NCBI GenBank assembly: GCA_949126835.1
Contig: OX421500.1
Location: forward strand, 15,556,681 to 15,620,680
Length of the DNA stretch: 64,000 nt
Reading direction: 5' to 3'
Origin: Anisus vortex
Taxonomy: Eukaryota > Mollusca > Gastropoda > Planorbidae
In this document: positions 23,570-34,250 of the stretch, one piece after another
How positions within the stretch are numbered: the first letter of the stretch is position 1
Layout of the letters: each line of letters opens with the position of its first letter
The notes under the pieces: model-generated
What the model was told of the DNA's origin: nothing
The model's input: only the letters and a program-made list of their open reading frames with translations
Databases searched by the model: none
Position numbers and translations under genes: made by a program

Positions 23570-24282
23570 TGTCTTCACAATCAGCACTGTATAGAAAAAA
23601 ACTGAAAGCAGATAATCCAGAACTCTATGAAAAGTTTTTGGAAAAGAAAAGAGAAAGTATGTGAAAAAGAAGGGAAAATAAGAAAGAAAAGAGGAATAAT
23701 GAGCCTCATATACGAGCAATGATTCAAGAACATAAGAGAGAGAATGAGCTATCTAGGATTGCCCTTTTTTATAATGTTAATTTATTTTATTATTTTCTGA
23801 TATTTTCTCTACCGGCTACTGGTATTTGTGTTAAACAATTTTATTTGATGAAAACATTTTTTATTAAGGTTACGCATGCAAAAGCACCGGAGTTTTAATT
23901 CAAATAAACGGGTAACTAGGAATTCCAGTATCTGCGAGCCTATGGGTAAAAGGCCGAAAGATATGACCGAGGCGGAAAAAAGAGACCACGTCAAAAGACA
24001 GCAATGAGAATGCAGGGCTCACCAGAACTCACAAAAAAAAACGGAATATCAGGGAGAAGGACCAAGCCTATCAGAAGGCCAAGCAGAAAAGCTGGCAATA
24101 ACCCACTTACTTATATGCATGGACCATCCTCACTGACCGAACCAGAGCGCACCCCAAGTACTCCTCCAGGACTTGGCAGACTTCCAAAGACTCTGCATAA
24201 CCTGACTTCCAGATTCAAGTCAATCTTAAAAAGATCTCATGCACCAGGTGAAGGGTTGTACTTTTATTATGAAGATTTATGA
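23570..24282 (+). pseudogene. Uncharacterised expanded family (RYATKSGPGYV type), copy 2, N-terminal part
   Basis: From ATG 23570 the frame reads MSSQSALYRKKLKADNPELY, EKFLEKKRES and, after an in-frame stop, a lysine/arginine-rich stretch. At about 23868 a second block reads LRMQKHRSFNSNKRVTRNSS and MGKRPKDMTEAEKRD. A third (24004-24282) is proline/serine rich with ERTPSTPPGL. Blocks one and two align with copy 1 at 19056 and 19320 (NPxLY, then QKH...RxTRNS...KRPxDM), so it is the same family and the same exon order. Later exons (the RYATKSGPGYV part) are missing; a Mutator-like fragment follows directly. Confidence 0.5.
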
Positions 24283-24294
24283 GTTTTATTACTA

Positions 24295-24706
24295 ATTGAT
24301 GGCACCTGGTTCAAGCGAGGTCTAAGCTTGGATGTGGAGCTGTGATTGACCAAGCAAAAGGACTTGTGATTGACTTTTATGGCATGTACTTCTACTGCCA
24401 GGTGAGAATATATACAGTATAATAAAAATTATTTTAACTGTCCTCATTTGAATTTATTCTATACATATTTCATAGTACAATTTGTTTTATTTTTTGTTTT
24501 ACAGATCTCCTGCAACAGACAAAAAACTGAAACTCAGAGTGGGTGACATTTATCAAGAATGGCTACAGAACCACAAGGAGACTGGTTTATGCTCCGAGAC
24601 CTATGTGGGCTCGTCTGTAGGCGTGGAAGTGGAAGGTGCATTGACCTTGTGGAGCAGATTGCAGAGTCATGGATTGCGATATAGGAAATACAGGACACGC
24701 AGTTGA
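24295..24706 (+). pseudogene. Mutator-like transposase fragment with conserved intron
   Basis: The first block reads IDGTWFKRG (about 24297-24325) and, after a short deletion and frame change, KLGCGAVIDQAKGLVIDFYG and MYFYCQ up to 24401, where the donor gtgaga follows. The second block begins at 24505 after 'ttttacag' and reads KLRVGDIYQEWLQNHKETGL, VGVEVEGALTLWSRLQSHG before a stop at 24704. The intron sits after the residues YCQ, exactly as in the copy at 4910-6546, so the two share ancestry. Only the middle of the domain remains. Confidence 0.7.
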
Positions 24707-25029
24707 GGGATCACATAAGATTACATTATTATAAAACAATTATACTGTGTACAATTTGCCATAAACAATTTGATGGTAATTACCATTTAAAGCGGCACCT
24801 ACTTAAATTCAGGTCAGCCCAGCGGAGGTGATATGTGTGGTCTAGGTTTTAGCTACATATTGAGTCTTTGTTGGCGTAGTGATCTGAGCTTAAAATAATA
24901 CTATTTTTGACTAATTTTAATTCCATTTTGTATCTCTTTGGAAGTCGTAATAGTTTTAAGCAATCAATAAACGGCTGAATTTAATTGCAATATATAGGCA
25001 AAACTTATAAAGGAAAATCTCTACTAGAG
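24707..25029. other. AT-rich spacer
   Basis: No gene, repeat or splice signal is recognised. Confidence 0.4.
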
Positions 25030-26010
25030 AATAAAATCATAGCACCCTCCACCTTCCTTTACAAAGCCCCTGTAGTACTAGTGCGAAAGTCCGTTGGCTC
25101 ACACCACATGTGTATCGACTTCTGATGATGTAACGCAGTAACAGAGTTCCAGTTCAAACCTATGCCTGACCCCAAAACTCTATTTGCGAACTTCGGAAAG
25201 GCACAATACTTCTCCAAGGTCAACTTAAGTAAAGGATTTTTCCAGATAGAGGTAGAGGAGAATTGTTGCTTCTACTTAGCTTTTAGCACACGCTAGGGCC
25301 ACTTGGAGCTTCTTACCGTGCCATTTGGCCTCAACATCTCACCTTAAGTATTCACATGCATGATGCGGAAACAGAATTCTGAGTCCATTAAGCAAATTGG
25401 GAATATCGAATTCTGAGAATATCCAATTTTTTGGACTACATTCTAATAGCGAAAGAGACATGGAACGAATACACTGACCACGTGACCATACTTTTATTCA
25501 GATTGCAGGAGACTGGACTTACTGCCGGCCCCTCCAAGTGCATGATTGGGTACGATCGGTTAAAATTCCTGGGGCACATGATAGAGAGAAACAGAATAAT
25601 GCCAGATGAACAGAAAGTTGACAAACTCATGCTAGCTCCTCCTCCCCTCCACTAAAACTGCCATAAGATCCTTCCTAGGTCTGTGTGGATATTATCAGAA
25701 ATTTGTACCCAATTTTAACGCCATCGCCGCCCCGCTACCTGACCTCACAAAGTAAGGGAAACCTGACACTGTACTGAGGACAAAAAGGCTGCTATCATGC
25801 AGTCAACCTGCAGAAGTCTGCGCTGACTAGCTCCACTATTCTATGCCCCTCCGACCTCACATGACCTTTCAGTGACTTTCACAATTAAATGTGACATCAG
25901 CACTTCAGGACTGGGTTCCCCACTTCTTCAATTAGACCCAAGTGACAATGACAGACTCTTCCCAGTCGCTTACGCAAATCGCAAGCTGTCCTAAGCAGAA
26001 TATAATTATA
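25030..26010 (+). pseudogene. Ty3/gypsy retrotransposon pol fragment (reverse transcriptase and RNase H)
   Basis: Collinear blocks across frames: VVLVRKSVGSHHMCIDF, KAQYFSKVNLSKGFFQIEVE, PFGLNISP, then DYILIAKETWNEYTDHV (the catalytic YxDD region, damaged), KCMIGYDRLKFLGHMI and FLGLCGYYQKFVPNF; near 25885 a weak RNase H start follows (LFPVAYANRKLS). This is the order of the gypsy-type reverse transcriptase palm and thumb, then RNase H. There are many stops and frame changes, and neither gag, integrase nor LTRs adjoin, so it is an isolated old copy. Gag-like and integrase-tail pieces at 28760 and 33050 may be from other copies. Confidence 0.8.
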
Positions 26011-26279
26011 CTTTTAGGTCTATAAAGGTGACCCCACAAATTTCAATAGTATTTTAAAGCAGCATTGTGTTGGTATTGGGATATTCTTGCAGTATGAGGT
26101 TAACCTCCTCCACGTACTGTTTCACATGGCAGGAGAGATAATCAGGCATCAGATACCTCTCCAGACTCTTCTTGAAAAGAGTGTGGAGCCTTTTATAATT
26201 ATTTTATTGGTGTGCAACAAATTTTTATATTCTTACTGTACTAACAATCTATTGTTCCTTTATTGAATCAATAATTCAA

Positions 26280-26520
26280 ATGAACTTTGCAAAGGCCTGT
26301 TATGAAATCGACCGGCGTTCTGGCCAACTTATCGTTATTTTGATTGAGATATACCAAGGACATGAATGTCTGTGGAATTTTCAATTACCCACCTATAGAA
26401 ATGTCAGCATAAAGAAATCTGCCTGGTCAAGTGTGAATGTAAATTTCAAGGAACAGACTGGGATCGAGTGTACCGGTAATTTTTATTTATTGTTTTTTAT
26501 TCGCTGTAGCTGTAAAATGT
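26280..26520 (+). pseudogene. MADF (Myb/SANT-like) DNA-binding domain fragment
   Basis: An 80-codon frame from ATG 26280 reads QLIVILIEIYQGHECLWNFQ, LPTYRNVSIKKSAWSSVNVN. MADF domains have 'LIxLVxxxPxLWdxxxxxYxdxxxkxxaW' in this spacing: the L-W and the Y...K..AW residues are present. The frame then runs into AT-rich sequence. MADF domains bind DNA and occur in host transcription factors and as accessory proteins of Harbinger transposons. I cannot tell which this is. No harbinger nuclease is nearby. Confidence 0.5.
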
Positions 26521-27240
26521 AAACGTGTATTGTAGGCTTTATAGACATAGTAATTATTACAATTACTATTATTACCATTAGTATATAATAATAATATTAT
26601 AGTGTAATGAATCTTATCATGATGATGTAGTCTACTGCCTAGCTAGATGTACTAAAATACTAATATTACTAGGCCTTCACGTCATCTAGGCCTACTCATC
26701 AGGTGATATTGATTCAGTCATTCATAAATAATAATTTGTAATATTACTGGACCATTATAGAGTCTGTACCATGTTTTATGTTTTGAGTACTCCCACTGGT
26801 CTACACAATTCGTGAACTACAATGAAGTTAATAGTAAATAATGAGTAATACTTATCAGTCCCAATTAATTTTTCTTAGTTCAAAATATGTCAATTTATAA
26901 CTAAATATAGATCTACTGGGTCTTGAATATGAAGTGTCCGCTCTATTTTTAGGCAGGACAGTCCAGGAGAATGACTATATTAATTATTGATTAAAAATAT
27001 TCTAATTGTTCGTCAGATAAGTAAAGACATATTGTACTATTATGCCTAGATTAATATGGGGACACTAACTAAAACCAAAAATAGTCACTCTCAACACTTT
27101 TTACGTGTGGCATGGCTGATTGTGTAACAGCTATATCTGATTCGCTCTGAAACAAATTCTAGTGATTCGCTGAAACAGGATTCTAGTAAAAACGTAATTC
27201 CTTGTTTCTAGTGTGGCTTAGCCTTTAGAAGCATTTTTTT
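26521..27240. other. AT-rich non-coding stretch
   Basis: Nothing recognised; possibly intronic flank of the neighbouring fragments. Confidence 0.4.
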
Positions 27241-28050
27241 GCTATTACGGCACAAAATAACACACAAGAAGATGAAATAGTATATGATTCAAATGAAGAT
27301 GAAGAATGGGTTAAAGAGGATGTTGAATTTCAGAGTGAAACCAAGGAATTGAACTTTATTGCCTTTATCGCTTTATAAGTGAAATTATATAGCCTATATA
27401 AAATAGTGTGGCCTAGGCCTACTACTATGTCTATATAACTAGGTTTGTCTATATAACTGGGTTTATTTATATCATTTTTTTAAAATCCTTTTACAGTTAT
27501 GAGGACTTGGATGATGGACCACCTGCTTCTCTCCCTCCATTCAGACCAAAAAGGCCTCCAGGAGCCCACATCCCAGAAACTATAACCAGAGCAGACAGGC
27601 CAAATTTTCTCACACCTGTCGATTTCTAGGCTAATTTTTACAACTACATTGGTAGAAAGATTATGCCAGTATATTAATGAAAATGTGGCAGCTGTTGGAC
27701 CATCAAAGCCCTCAATGTACAATAATTGGAAAGTACTTAAGGAAGAGGAGTTTCTTTCATTTATGGGTCTTCTGATGTATATGGGGCTTGTCCAGATGCC
27801 CAATGCTCAACTGTATTGGAGCACTGCGAGTTTATATCATGGACTCTGGGCCAAGGCTCATCAGAAATACTGAGGACCCTAAAGATAAACTTTGCAAAGT
27901 AAGATTTTTACATGATTTTATTAGAAGGAAATGTCTGAAGTTATATCAGCCTGGACAAAATATTTCAATTGATGAACTAATGGTTAGGAACAAGGAATTG
28001 AGATTGCCTAATCTCACTGGCATTTACTTGAAAAGTTTGAGATTACAATA
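27241..28050 (+). pseudogene. piggyBac transposase, fourth copy (sibling of 29400 copy)
   Basis: An acidic N-terminal block (about 27254-27370: DEIVYDSNEDEEWVKEDVEF) is followed, after an intron-like gap ending 'tttacag', by PPFRPKRPPGAHIPETI, LCQYINENVAAVGPSKPSMY, LSFMGLLMYMGLVQMPNAQL and YWSTASLYHGLWAKA. After a frame change LYQPGQNISIDELMVRNKEL carries the first piggyBac aspartate. There is a deletion between LWAKA and NTEDPKDKLCK compared with the sibling copy. Later catalytic residues are missing because a PIF1-helicase fragment begins at 28052. The two sibling copies share long near-identical stretches. Confidence 0.75.
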
Positions 28051-28051
28051 G

Positions 28052-28297
28052 CGGAAAACACAACTCTTGATAGTTGATGAGATCTCAATGGTTGCCTACG
28101 AAATGCTGGATCATATAAACTCACGATTACAACAGATCAAAGACAGTAATGCATGTTTCAGTGGGATAAAGGTTTTGTTTTTCGGTGACTTAATTCAGCT
28201 GCCACCCGTGAGAGGGAGCCCAGTTTTTCATCAACCGAAAAGTTTCGAACCAGCAGTTCATTTATGGCAAACTTTGTCATTTTTTGATCCATACTGA
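28052..28297 (+). pseudogene. PIF1-like helicase fragment
   Basis: The frame reads LLIVDEISMVAYEMLDHINS, then IKVLFFGDLIQLPPVRGSPV. VDExSM is the Walker B/motif II of PIF1/RRM3 superfamily 1B helicases and FGDxxQLPPV is motif III. The Walker A motif that should precede it is absent, and the frame stops at 28295. In invertebrate genomes such pieces come either from Helitron rolling-circle transposons (fused Rep-helicase) or from the many expanded stand-alone PIF1 genes. With no Rep domain or Helitron 3' hairpin nearby, I cannot decide. It abuts the piggyBac fragment without a spacer. Confidence 0.7.
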
Positions 28298-28309
28298 ACT
28301 TGTCTGTCA

Positions 28310-28660
28310 GACATCTGTAATGCACCTGTCAGTCAGACATCTGTAATGCACATGTCAGTCAGACATCTGTAATGCACCTGTCAGACATCTGTAATGCACC
28401 TGTCAGACATCTGTAATGCACCTGTCAGACATCTGTAATGCACCTGTCAGACATCTGTAAAGCACATGTCAGTCAGACATCTGTAATGCACCTGTCAGTC
28501 AGACATCTGTAATGCACCTGTCAGACATCTGTAATGCACCTGTCAGTCAGACATCTGTAATGCACCTGTCAGTCAGACATCTGTAATGCACCTGTTAGTC
28601 AGACATCTGTAATGCACCTGTCAGTCAGACATACACACTGCACCTGTCAAGTCAGACGAT
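28310..28660. repeat. 22/26-bp minisatellite
   Basis: The core 'catctgtaatgcacctgtca' repeats about 14 times. Units are 22 bp or 26 bp depending on whether 'gtca' is duplicated ('gtcaga' versus 'gtcagtcaga'). The array starts right after the end of the PIF1 fragment. Confidence 0.9.
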
Positions 28661-28759
28661 CTGGTTCTGTGACCTGCCTGTAAGAACCTAAATAGACTGA
28701 TTGACATTCTGCAATTTTGTTTTTCTATTCAATTCTTTGGATAATTTTTTAGTTTATTT

Positions 28760-29212
28760 CACTTGTATGGAAAGGAGCTCTGGAGTGTGCGGCAACAGAG
28801 CGGGATAAGCAAGCAGAGAGGGAGGCCAGGGAAATCAAAGATAGGGCAGATAGAGAAGGGAGGGATAGGCAAGCGGAAAGGGATCAGGCAACCGAGAGAG
28901 ACTTTGGAGACCTTTGAGGGTCTGAGGGACTTGTTCCTAATGGAACAAATTATGGAAGGGGTCAATGAAGGAAGGAGGGTGTTTCTACAGGAAAGACAAC
29001 CCGGGGATTGGTCCCAACTTTTGAGTCTGGCCGAGGATTACAGGGAAGCTCCTAGTTCGGCAAAGGTTGACCACCCAAAGGCGCAAGTCATGGGATTTAA
29101 TAAAGCAGCTCAGCCCAGGGAAATGGGCTATGGTAATGTAAGTGGGTGCGTGAGTTGGTGTGAAGATATAAAAAAAAGTTTGTGCAAAAGGTGCGATATG
29201 AGTAGTAACTAG
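28760..29212 (+). pseudogene. Gag-like (SCAN-related) retrotransposon fragment
   Basis: The 5' part encodes, in one frame, an Arg/Glu-repeating coiled helix (DKQAEREAREIKDRADREGR). After a frame change comes LRDLFLMEQIMEGVNEGRRV, FLQERQPGDWSQLLSLAEDY. The 'L-x-L-x-E-Q-x-x-x-x-x-x-x-x-x-x-x-L-x-E-R-x-P' arrangement with a following 'LAExY' is that of the capsid-C/SCAN-like region of Ty3/gypsy gag. Some invertebrate gypsy elements have exactly this charged helix ahead of it. No zinc knuckle or protease follows; the frame ends at 29210. Called as a gag relic with moderate confidence. Confidence 0.5.
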
Positions 29213-29399
29213 GAAGTGTGTGTTTGATGTCATGTTATGTTTACTTGGTGCCTATGTTGGAATGAAAGAAGGCAGTCTCTGAGTCTACCAGCATTAGGTA
29301 GAGGTTGTCCTATGTTGGACCTAGCTTGAGAGTTGAATATTGGTATTGGTATAGGCCAAGATTTCCCAGAGGAAAAGCGTTTGACATTAACACTCACAT

Positions 29400-30680
29400 T
29401 GTGAGGTCTTTAAAATTCTCTCCCTCCATTCAGACCAAAAAGGCCTCCAGTAGCCCACATCCCAGATACTATAACCAGAGCAGACAGGCAAAATTTTCTC
29501 AAACCTCTGTCTATTTTTAGGCTAATTTTTACAACTACATTGGTAGAAAAAGTATGCCAGTATACCAATGAAAATGTGGCATCTGTGGGACCATCAAAAC
29601 CCTCAATGTACAATAATTGGAAGTTTAAATTTTTTAAAGAAAGGTGCATTAGTGACTGTAGATATTGCCTTTCCCAAGATATTAATTATATTAATTGGTT
29701 GGTTGATTTGATAATTATATTAAGAAAATTACATTTTGTTTATTAATTATTTAGTATCAGTTATTAAATATTATATATATGTCAGTGCACTAAATAATAT
29801 TGTAAAAATACCTTCTATAAAAAAGATTCAGATTTTGTAGAAAGGTGAAGGTGATTGTCTGCTAAGCTAAGTTTAGCTTCCGCCTAAGATGGAATGGCGT
29901 AATATATATTTGCTCAAGTAAAATGAAGTTGAAATATTAAGAAGTTATATTATAAATTTGGATGTGCATTCCTAAATCATGATCATCAAATAATATGTCT
30001 GTTCATATCTGCGTTTATATTGTTCAATAAAGATTGAAGTAAGTGAATGAAATATTGTTTCTGAATGATTATCAAGTTGTAGGCTGAATCAGTGAATGAA
30101 ATGAAATGGTTGCAGGTTGGATTTGAATTATAATTACAGCCTAATGAAATAAATGTTTAGATGTCCATACCACGCTACCATAATAAGAATAATATGTAAA
30201 ATGGGCACTAGTCGTGACACCGTAAATTTTCTTTTTATTTATGTTTTCTAGTAACAGTCAATAAGAATAACCTAATCACATTCTACTATTTATAGTACAA
30301 AACACACTCCACCCTATCACAGTTGTAAGTACTTGTTACAATGATAGTTTCTTTCATTTATGGGTTTTCTGATGTATAAGGGGCTTGTCCAGATGCCCAA
30401 TGCTCAACTTTATTGGAGCACCACAAGTTTGTTTCATGGACTCTGGGCCAAGGCATTTATGAGCAGCTTTAGATTTTGACATATCTCATGTTTTTAAAAG
30501 TATCAAACAGAAATACTGAGGACCCTAAAGATAAAATTTGCAAATTTAGGATTTTATTCGATTTTATTAGAAGGAAATGTCTGAAGTTATATCAGCCTGG
30601 ACACAAAATATTTAAATTGATGAACGAATGGTTAGGATTAAGGGAAGGTGCGTTTTTTGGCAATATATTTGAAATTTAAG
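29400..30680 (+). pseudogene. piggyBac transposase, fifth copy, split by ~700 bp
   Basis: First half (29415-29640): PPFRPKRPPVAHIPDTI, VCQYTNENVASVGPSKPSMY, NNWKF. Second half (30345-30680): a copy of the MGLLM.MGLVQMPNAQL region in mixed frames, then NTEDPKDKICKFRILFDFI and RRKCLKLYQPGHKIFKL. Nucleotide sequence is very close to the copy at 27480-28050. AT-rich DNA at 29650-30340 separates the halves, and the catalytic segment is damaged. Unlike its sibling it keeps the ~60 bp between LWAKA and NTEDPKD. Nothing past the first catalytic region is recognisable. Confidence 0.7.
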
Positions 30681-30748
30681 ATGAAATTTTAGCTTTGAAG
30701 TGGAAACCATTCCCAGCGGCCTTCTTGGTAAAAATGTCGACTATTTTT

Positions 30749-30885
30749 GGCAACAATATGAACAATAGGGATTGTGTGCTGATTAGCTCTGAGACATGGG
30801 GCAACAATATGAACAATGGGGATTGTGTGCTGATTAGCTCTGAGAGATGGGGCAACAATATGAACAATGGGGATTGTGTGCTGAG
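30749..30885. repeat. 51-bp tandem repeat, three units
   Basis: Units start 'ggcaacaatatgaacaat' at 30749, 30800 and 30851 and run through 'gattgtgtgctga'. The 51-bp period is a multiple of three, so an open frame across it repeats 17 residues, but I see no reason to think that it is translated. Confidence 0.88.
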
Positions 30886-31639
30886 GGTTTTAGAAAGGTT
30901 CTTGACAGGCAGTTAAAAGACTATGTTTATGGAGAATACTCTGACCCCTCTTTTGTTTAAAACATCTGCTGCCACATTGCTTAATATGCACAGCGAAAGG
31001 GTGCTATGCATGTTTGATGCCCATTGTTTCAGATCAAAGAATGCCACTGCTGGCATCATGGAGGGCAAAATAAAGTTTAAATTAAATAATGTAATGAGCG
31101 GGCTAAGACAAATATTTTCAGGAGCAAGAGGAGATTTTTGCGTTTGCTATCCGCCATGGTGCTGCCAGAAGATATTTTCAATTTGAAATCCAAGACCAAG
31201 AAACATGGCTTGAAGACAAGTGATCAAGACAATGTAGAAAGTATTAATTGTATTATTGACAAGGGAGGCGAGGTGAATGTCAACAGGGATTCAGATAATG
31301 GTTTTGTGTCCTTGATTTTTCAAACTGATCCCTGTTGTCATATTAGTACAAAATCATTTTTCTATTGCACAACTAAATTCACTTGATATTAATTAATAAG
31401 GAAAAGCGTTGTCTTAATTTTTTAGTTCCATAATTAATTAGGCCTATTGGTATCATTGTCTTTACATATATTTCAGCTGCTACAATTACAATGTCAACTG
31501 AAAATTAATTTGATTTTGGAGACTACCTGTCACTCTTTTCTTGGGAAATGGGAATGTTCTTTTTTTGCTATTGTCTAACAATATAATAAGGCAGCTACTG
31601 CTGACACACTGACAACCATTTTAAGGCTCCAAACAAGCC
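30886..31639. other. Open frames without assignment
   Basis: Two overlapping open frames (30923-31186, 31138-31386) read moderately hydrophilic protein-like sequence (for example EEIFAFAIRHGAARRYF in a third frame), but I do not recognise a family. It may be a further piece of the decayed elements around it. Confidence 0.3.
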
Positions 31640-34250
31640 AATGGATTACAGGCAAAATTATAAAGTATTGCATGCTAGAGTTAAAATAATCTATGAAAAG
31701 GTTCAGGTCCTTAAAAGGAACCATTAGTATAATGGGGAAAGACTTCAGGCTTTTTTGGAGGCACAATTTATTGTGCAATCCATTGAAAAAAGGGAAAATG
31801 TCCCACCATCCGAGCCTTATCCTAAAAAGGCACAGAGACAGATGACCAAACAGCCATTCCTGTAGCCCTGGCTAAGCCTGCCGCTGTACCTGCACAGTTC
31901 AAGAAAATTCAAGTGCTTAAGTTGAAACTTAAAGGTGCTAAAAGACATAAAAGAACTTAAGTTTAACCTGGAATAAAACGAGTCAATCGGCAACTGAAAA
32001 GAAAAAGTGCCAAAGGACACTGAAGTGCTACAGTCGGAGAATAGCGTCCTGAAAGAAAGCATTCTTCTCCCGGAGGGCCTTGTGATGATACAGAGTCAAG
32101 ATCTCTTTAACCCATCCTTAGTGCTAAACTGTATTTTAGTTTCTTATTCACTCTCAATAGGCGACCAAGTAGGGTAGGCAGAACAGTGCAGTGTTTGCTA
32201 CGGAATGCTAAGAAATCAGATATCTCCTCTTTGTCTCTTCTCTCTCTCACACACACGCACACAGTCCGTTCACCTGTCACGGCTCAATTGTTGTACCGGG
32301 AGGCTGTGGTTAGCGTCTCCACTGGGGGAAAACACAGTCAGTCCTAGGCCAAATTTTGGAACGATAACACCATAGTGCTTTGTTAGGAAGACAGTCATAG
32401 GGAAGATAGTTATTATGGAATTTCCTGTTATGTTTATTCTCATGCTGTGTTTACATTATATTATAATATCATCGAGATTGACTTTTCCTTTTTATATTAA
32501 AACACTGCACAACATAAGAACTGTATAAAATATATTCTAGGACATGCAGTGAATAAACAGTTTATATGATTATTGTGAAAAGCTTTCTTGTCAAGTGATT
32601 TCAGTTTATTGTGTTGTATAAGTCTGACACCATACCACTAGATACAGCCATCGTGATGATATAAAATCCTTGTGTGACCCAAGCAACACTGCCGGGTGCG
32701 GGACAAATTAAGTACCCAGATACATTTTCAAAGACACCCGCACTTGAATGAGAAATATCATCACAGGCCTAATGGCAAAGGAAAGAAAGTCCTTAAAAAA
32801 AGAAATCAGAACCGTCCAGAGTTGCCAGCAGAAACAGTTAATTACACTTAAGAAGGCCAAAAAAGAAGTGGAGTATCTGACTGAGAAGTTCGATGAGGCA
32901 GAAGCATCTAGGCAAAGGGCAGTTGTTACCGAAAACTGCCGTAGGTCCAAATCATACGATGCCCATACTCGTAAGTGTTTTTTTACTGTTTAGAAAACCA
33001 AGTGCCTATTGACAGAGCAGGAGACTGAAGGGTTACCTGTATATATTATATGTATATATATATTTGTGTACTTCTTGAGAAGTACACAAATCCACATATC
33101 AGGCCTATCTGGCGGGAAGCATGGGTGGCAAAAGAAAGTGCACTCCGCACACGTTTCACAAGGACGTCAGAAACCCTGAATGAGCATGCGAAGCCCCTAA
33201 TGCCTCTTAAAATCGGCGACCAATGCTTCATACAAAACCAAACTGGGAATAATCCTAACAAATGGCACCGAACAGGAACCATAGTAGACTCAACTGAGCA
33301 TGACCAGTATGTGGTAAAGGTTGATGGATCTGGTAGACTTACAAAGAGGAACAGGCGATTTCTTAGGGCTTTCAAGCCGGCATCGTTGGCGATCGAAAAC
33401 ACTTCACTTAAAGAGACCTGGTCAGCCAATGATAATTCTACAAATAACCCTCCAACAATAGGACATGTGGAGCCCTCAGGCACACCATTTGAGCCCTCAG
33501 ACACAACATTTGAGCCCTCTGGTGAAACTATGACTAACCTGCCGCCAACAGTTTTCCCAGAATCTACACCTGAAACAGTGAATCTTCCCATCAGTGCATC
33601 TGATTCTGAGTATCAGGCTAACAGACCAACCACTCCTAGACCGACCTCCATTGAAGAGACTTCAACAACAGCTAAAAAAGTCCCAGCAATGCTACGACGC
33701 ATCCTACCCCATAATTCGGGTGGATTAAAAGAAGATGTAATTGCTCCTAACAGCGGCGGCAGGCGCCCTAGGAGACGTCGGATGTCTAATTGTGACATAT
33801 AAAAATGGAGGGGTTGAAGGGTTACCTGTATATATTATATGTATGTTTATATGTTAAAGTTATGTTATGAATTCAGTCTGTTAATTAACTAGCTTTATTG
33901 TTTCAGTCGATGTCTATCCTATGTCCAACATGTATGTTCATTTATGTGAATAAAGATATTTAAAACAGAATGAGGAGTTTCTTCAGAGACCTAGTGGATT
34001 ATAATGTGAGAGAGTTCACTGATACAACCCTCCCTAGGATTCCTGTTCTCAGTACAATAGCACAGATGGCTTATGAGATGGGCATCTTATCTGATTTGTT
34101 TATTGGAGAGAAGTTGTGTACAACTGTGCAGGTAGCAACTATAACCTGGAATGCCACAACTATTGATAGGTGCCACTATAATGAAATTAATATATCATTC
34201 AATGACAACACATACACTTTAGAAATAGGGAAATTAGCTTGGGGGGGGGG
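31640..34250 (+). pseudogene. Uncharacterised large family, N-terminal part, interrupted by a gypsy remnant
   Basis: Left part (31640-32995): helical, charged sequence in changing frames, ending in a clear coiled coil from ATG 32748 (KERKSLKKEIRTVQSCQQKQ, LITLKKAKKEVEYLTEKFDE) and KSYDAHTRKCFFTV. Right part (33970-34245): NVREFTDTTLPRIPVLSTIA, QMAYEMGILSDLFIGEKL, TITWNATTIDRCHYNEINIS, ending in a G15 tract. Together this is the order coiled coil, then 'xxRxCxxxxLxxNV', then 'AxEMGIxSDxxxGE' and 'WDATxxxxxHxNEIxIS' that I recall for the same unnamed family whose C-terminal end decays at 11580-13086. A gypsy remnant (33027-33967) sits between them. Pseudogene, function unknown. Confidence 0.45.
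33027..33967 (+). mobile_element. Ty3/gypsy remnant: integrase tail between LTR ends
   Basis: The open frame 33080-33800 reads WREAWVAKESALRTRFTRTS, LMPLKIGDQCFIQNQTGNNP, DQYVVKVDGSGRLTKRNRRF and a Pro/Thr/Ser-rich tail ending in a basic RRPRRRRM. This is the C-terminal end of a gypsy pol polyprotein (past the integrase core, the chromodomain-like GDxCFxQN and VKVDGSGRLTxRNRRFLR blocks). About 30 bases 'tgaagggttacctgtatata...' at 33029 recur at 33815 immediately after the stop. They look like the starts of two LTRs; the right one would run to about 33967 ('aataaagatatttaaaaca'). Everything between the left LTR start and the integrase tail is deleted. The frame that remains is unbroken, suggesting a young insertion. 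Confidence 0.7.

Noticed and set aside
30695..30916. Open frame with a 17-residue repeat as a repeat protein
   Set aside because: It merely translates the 51-bp tandem repeat; nothing indicates expression.
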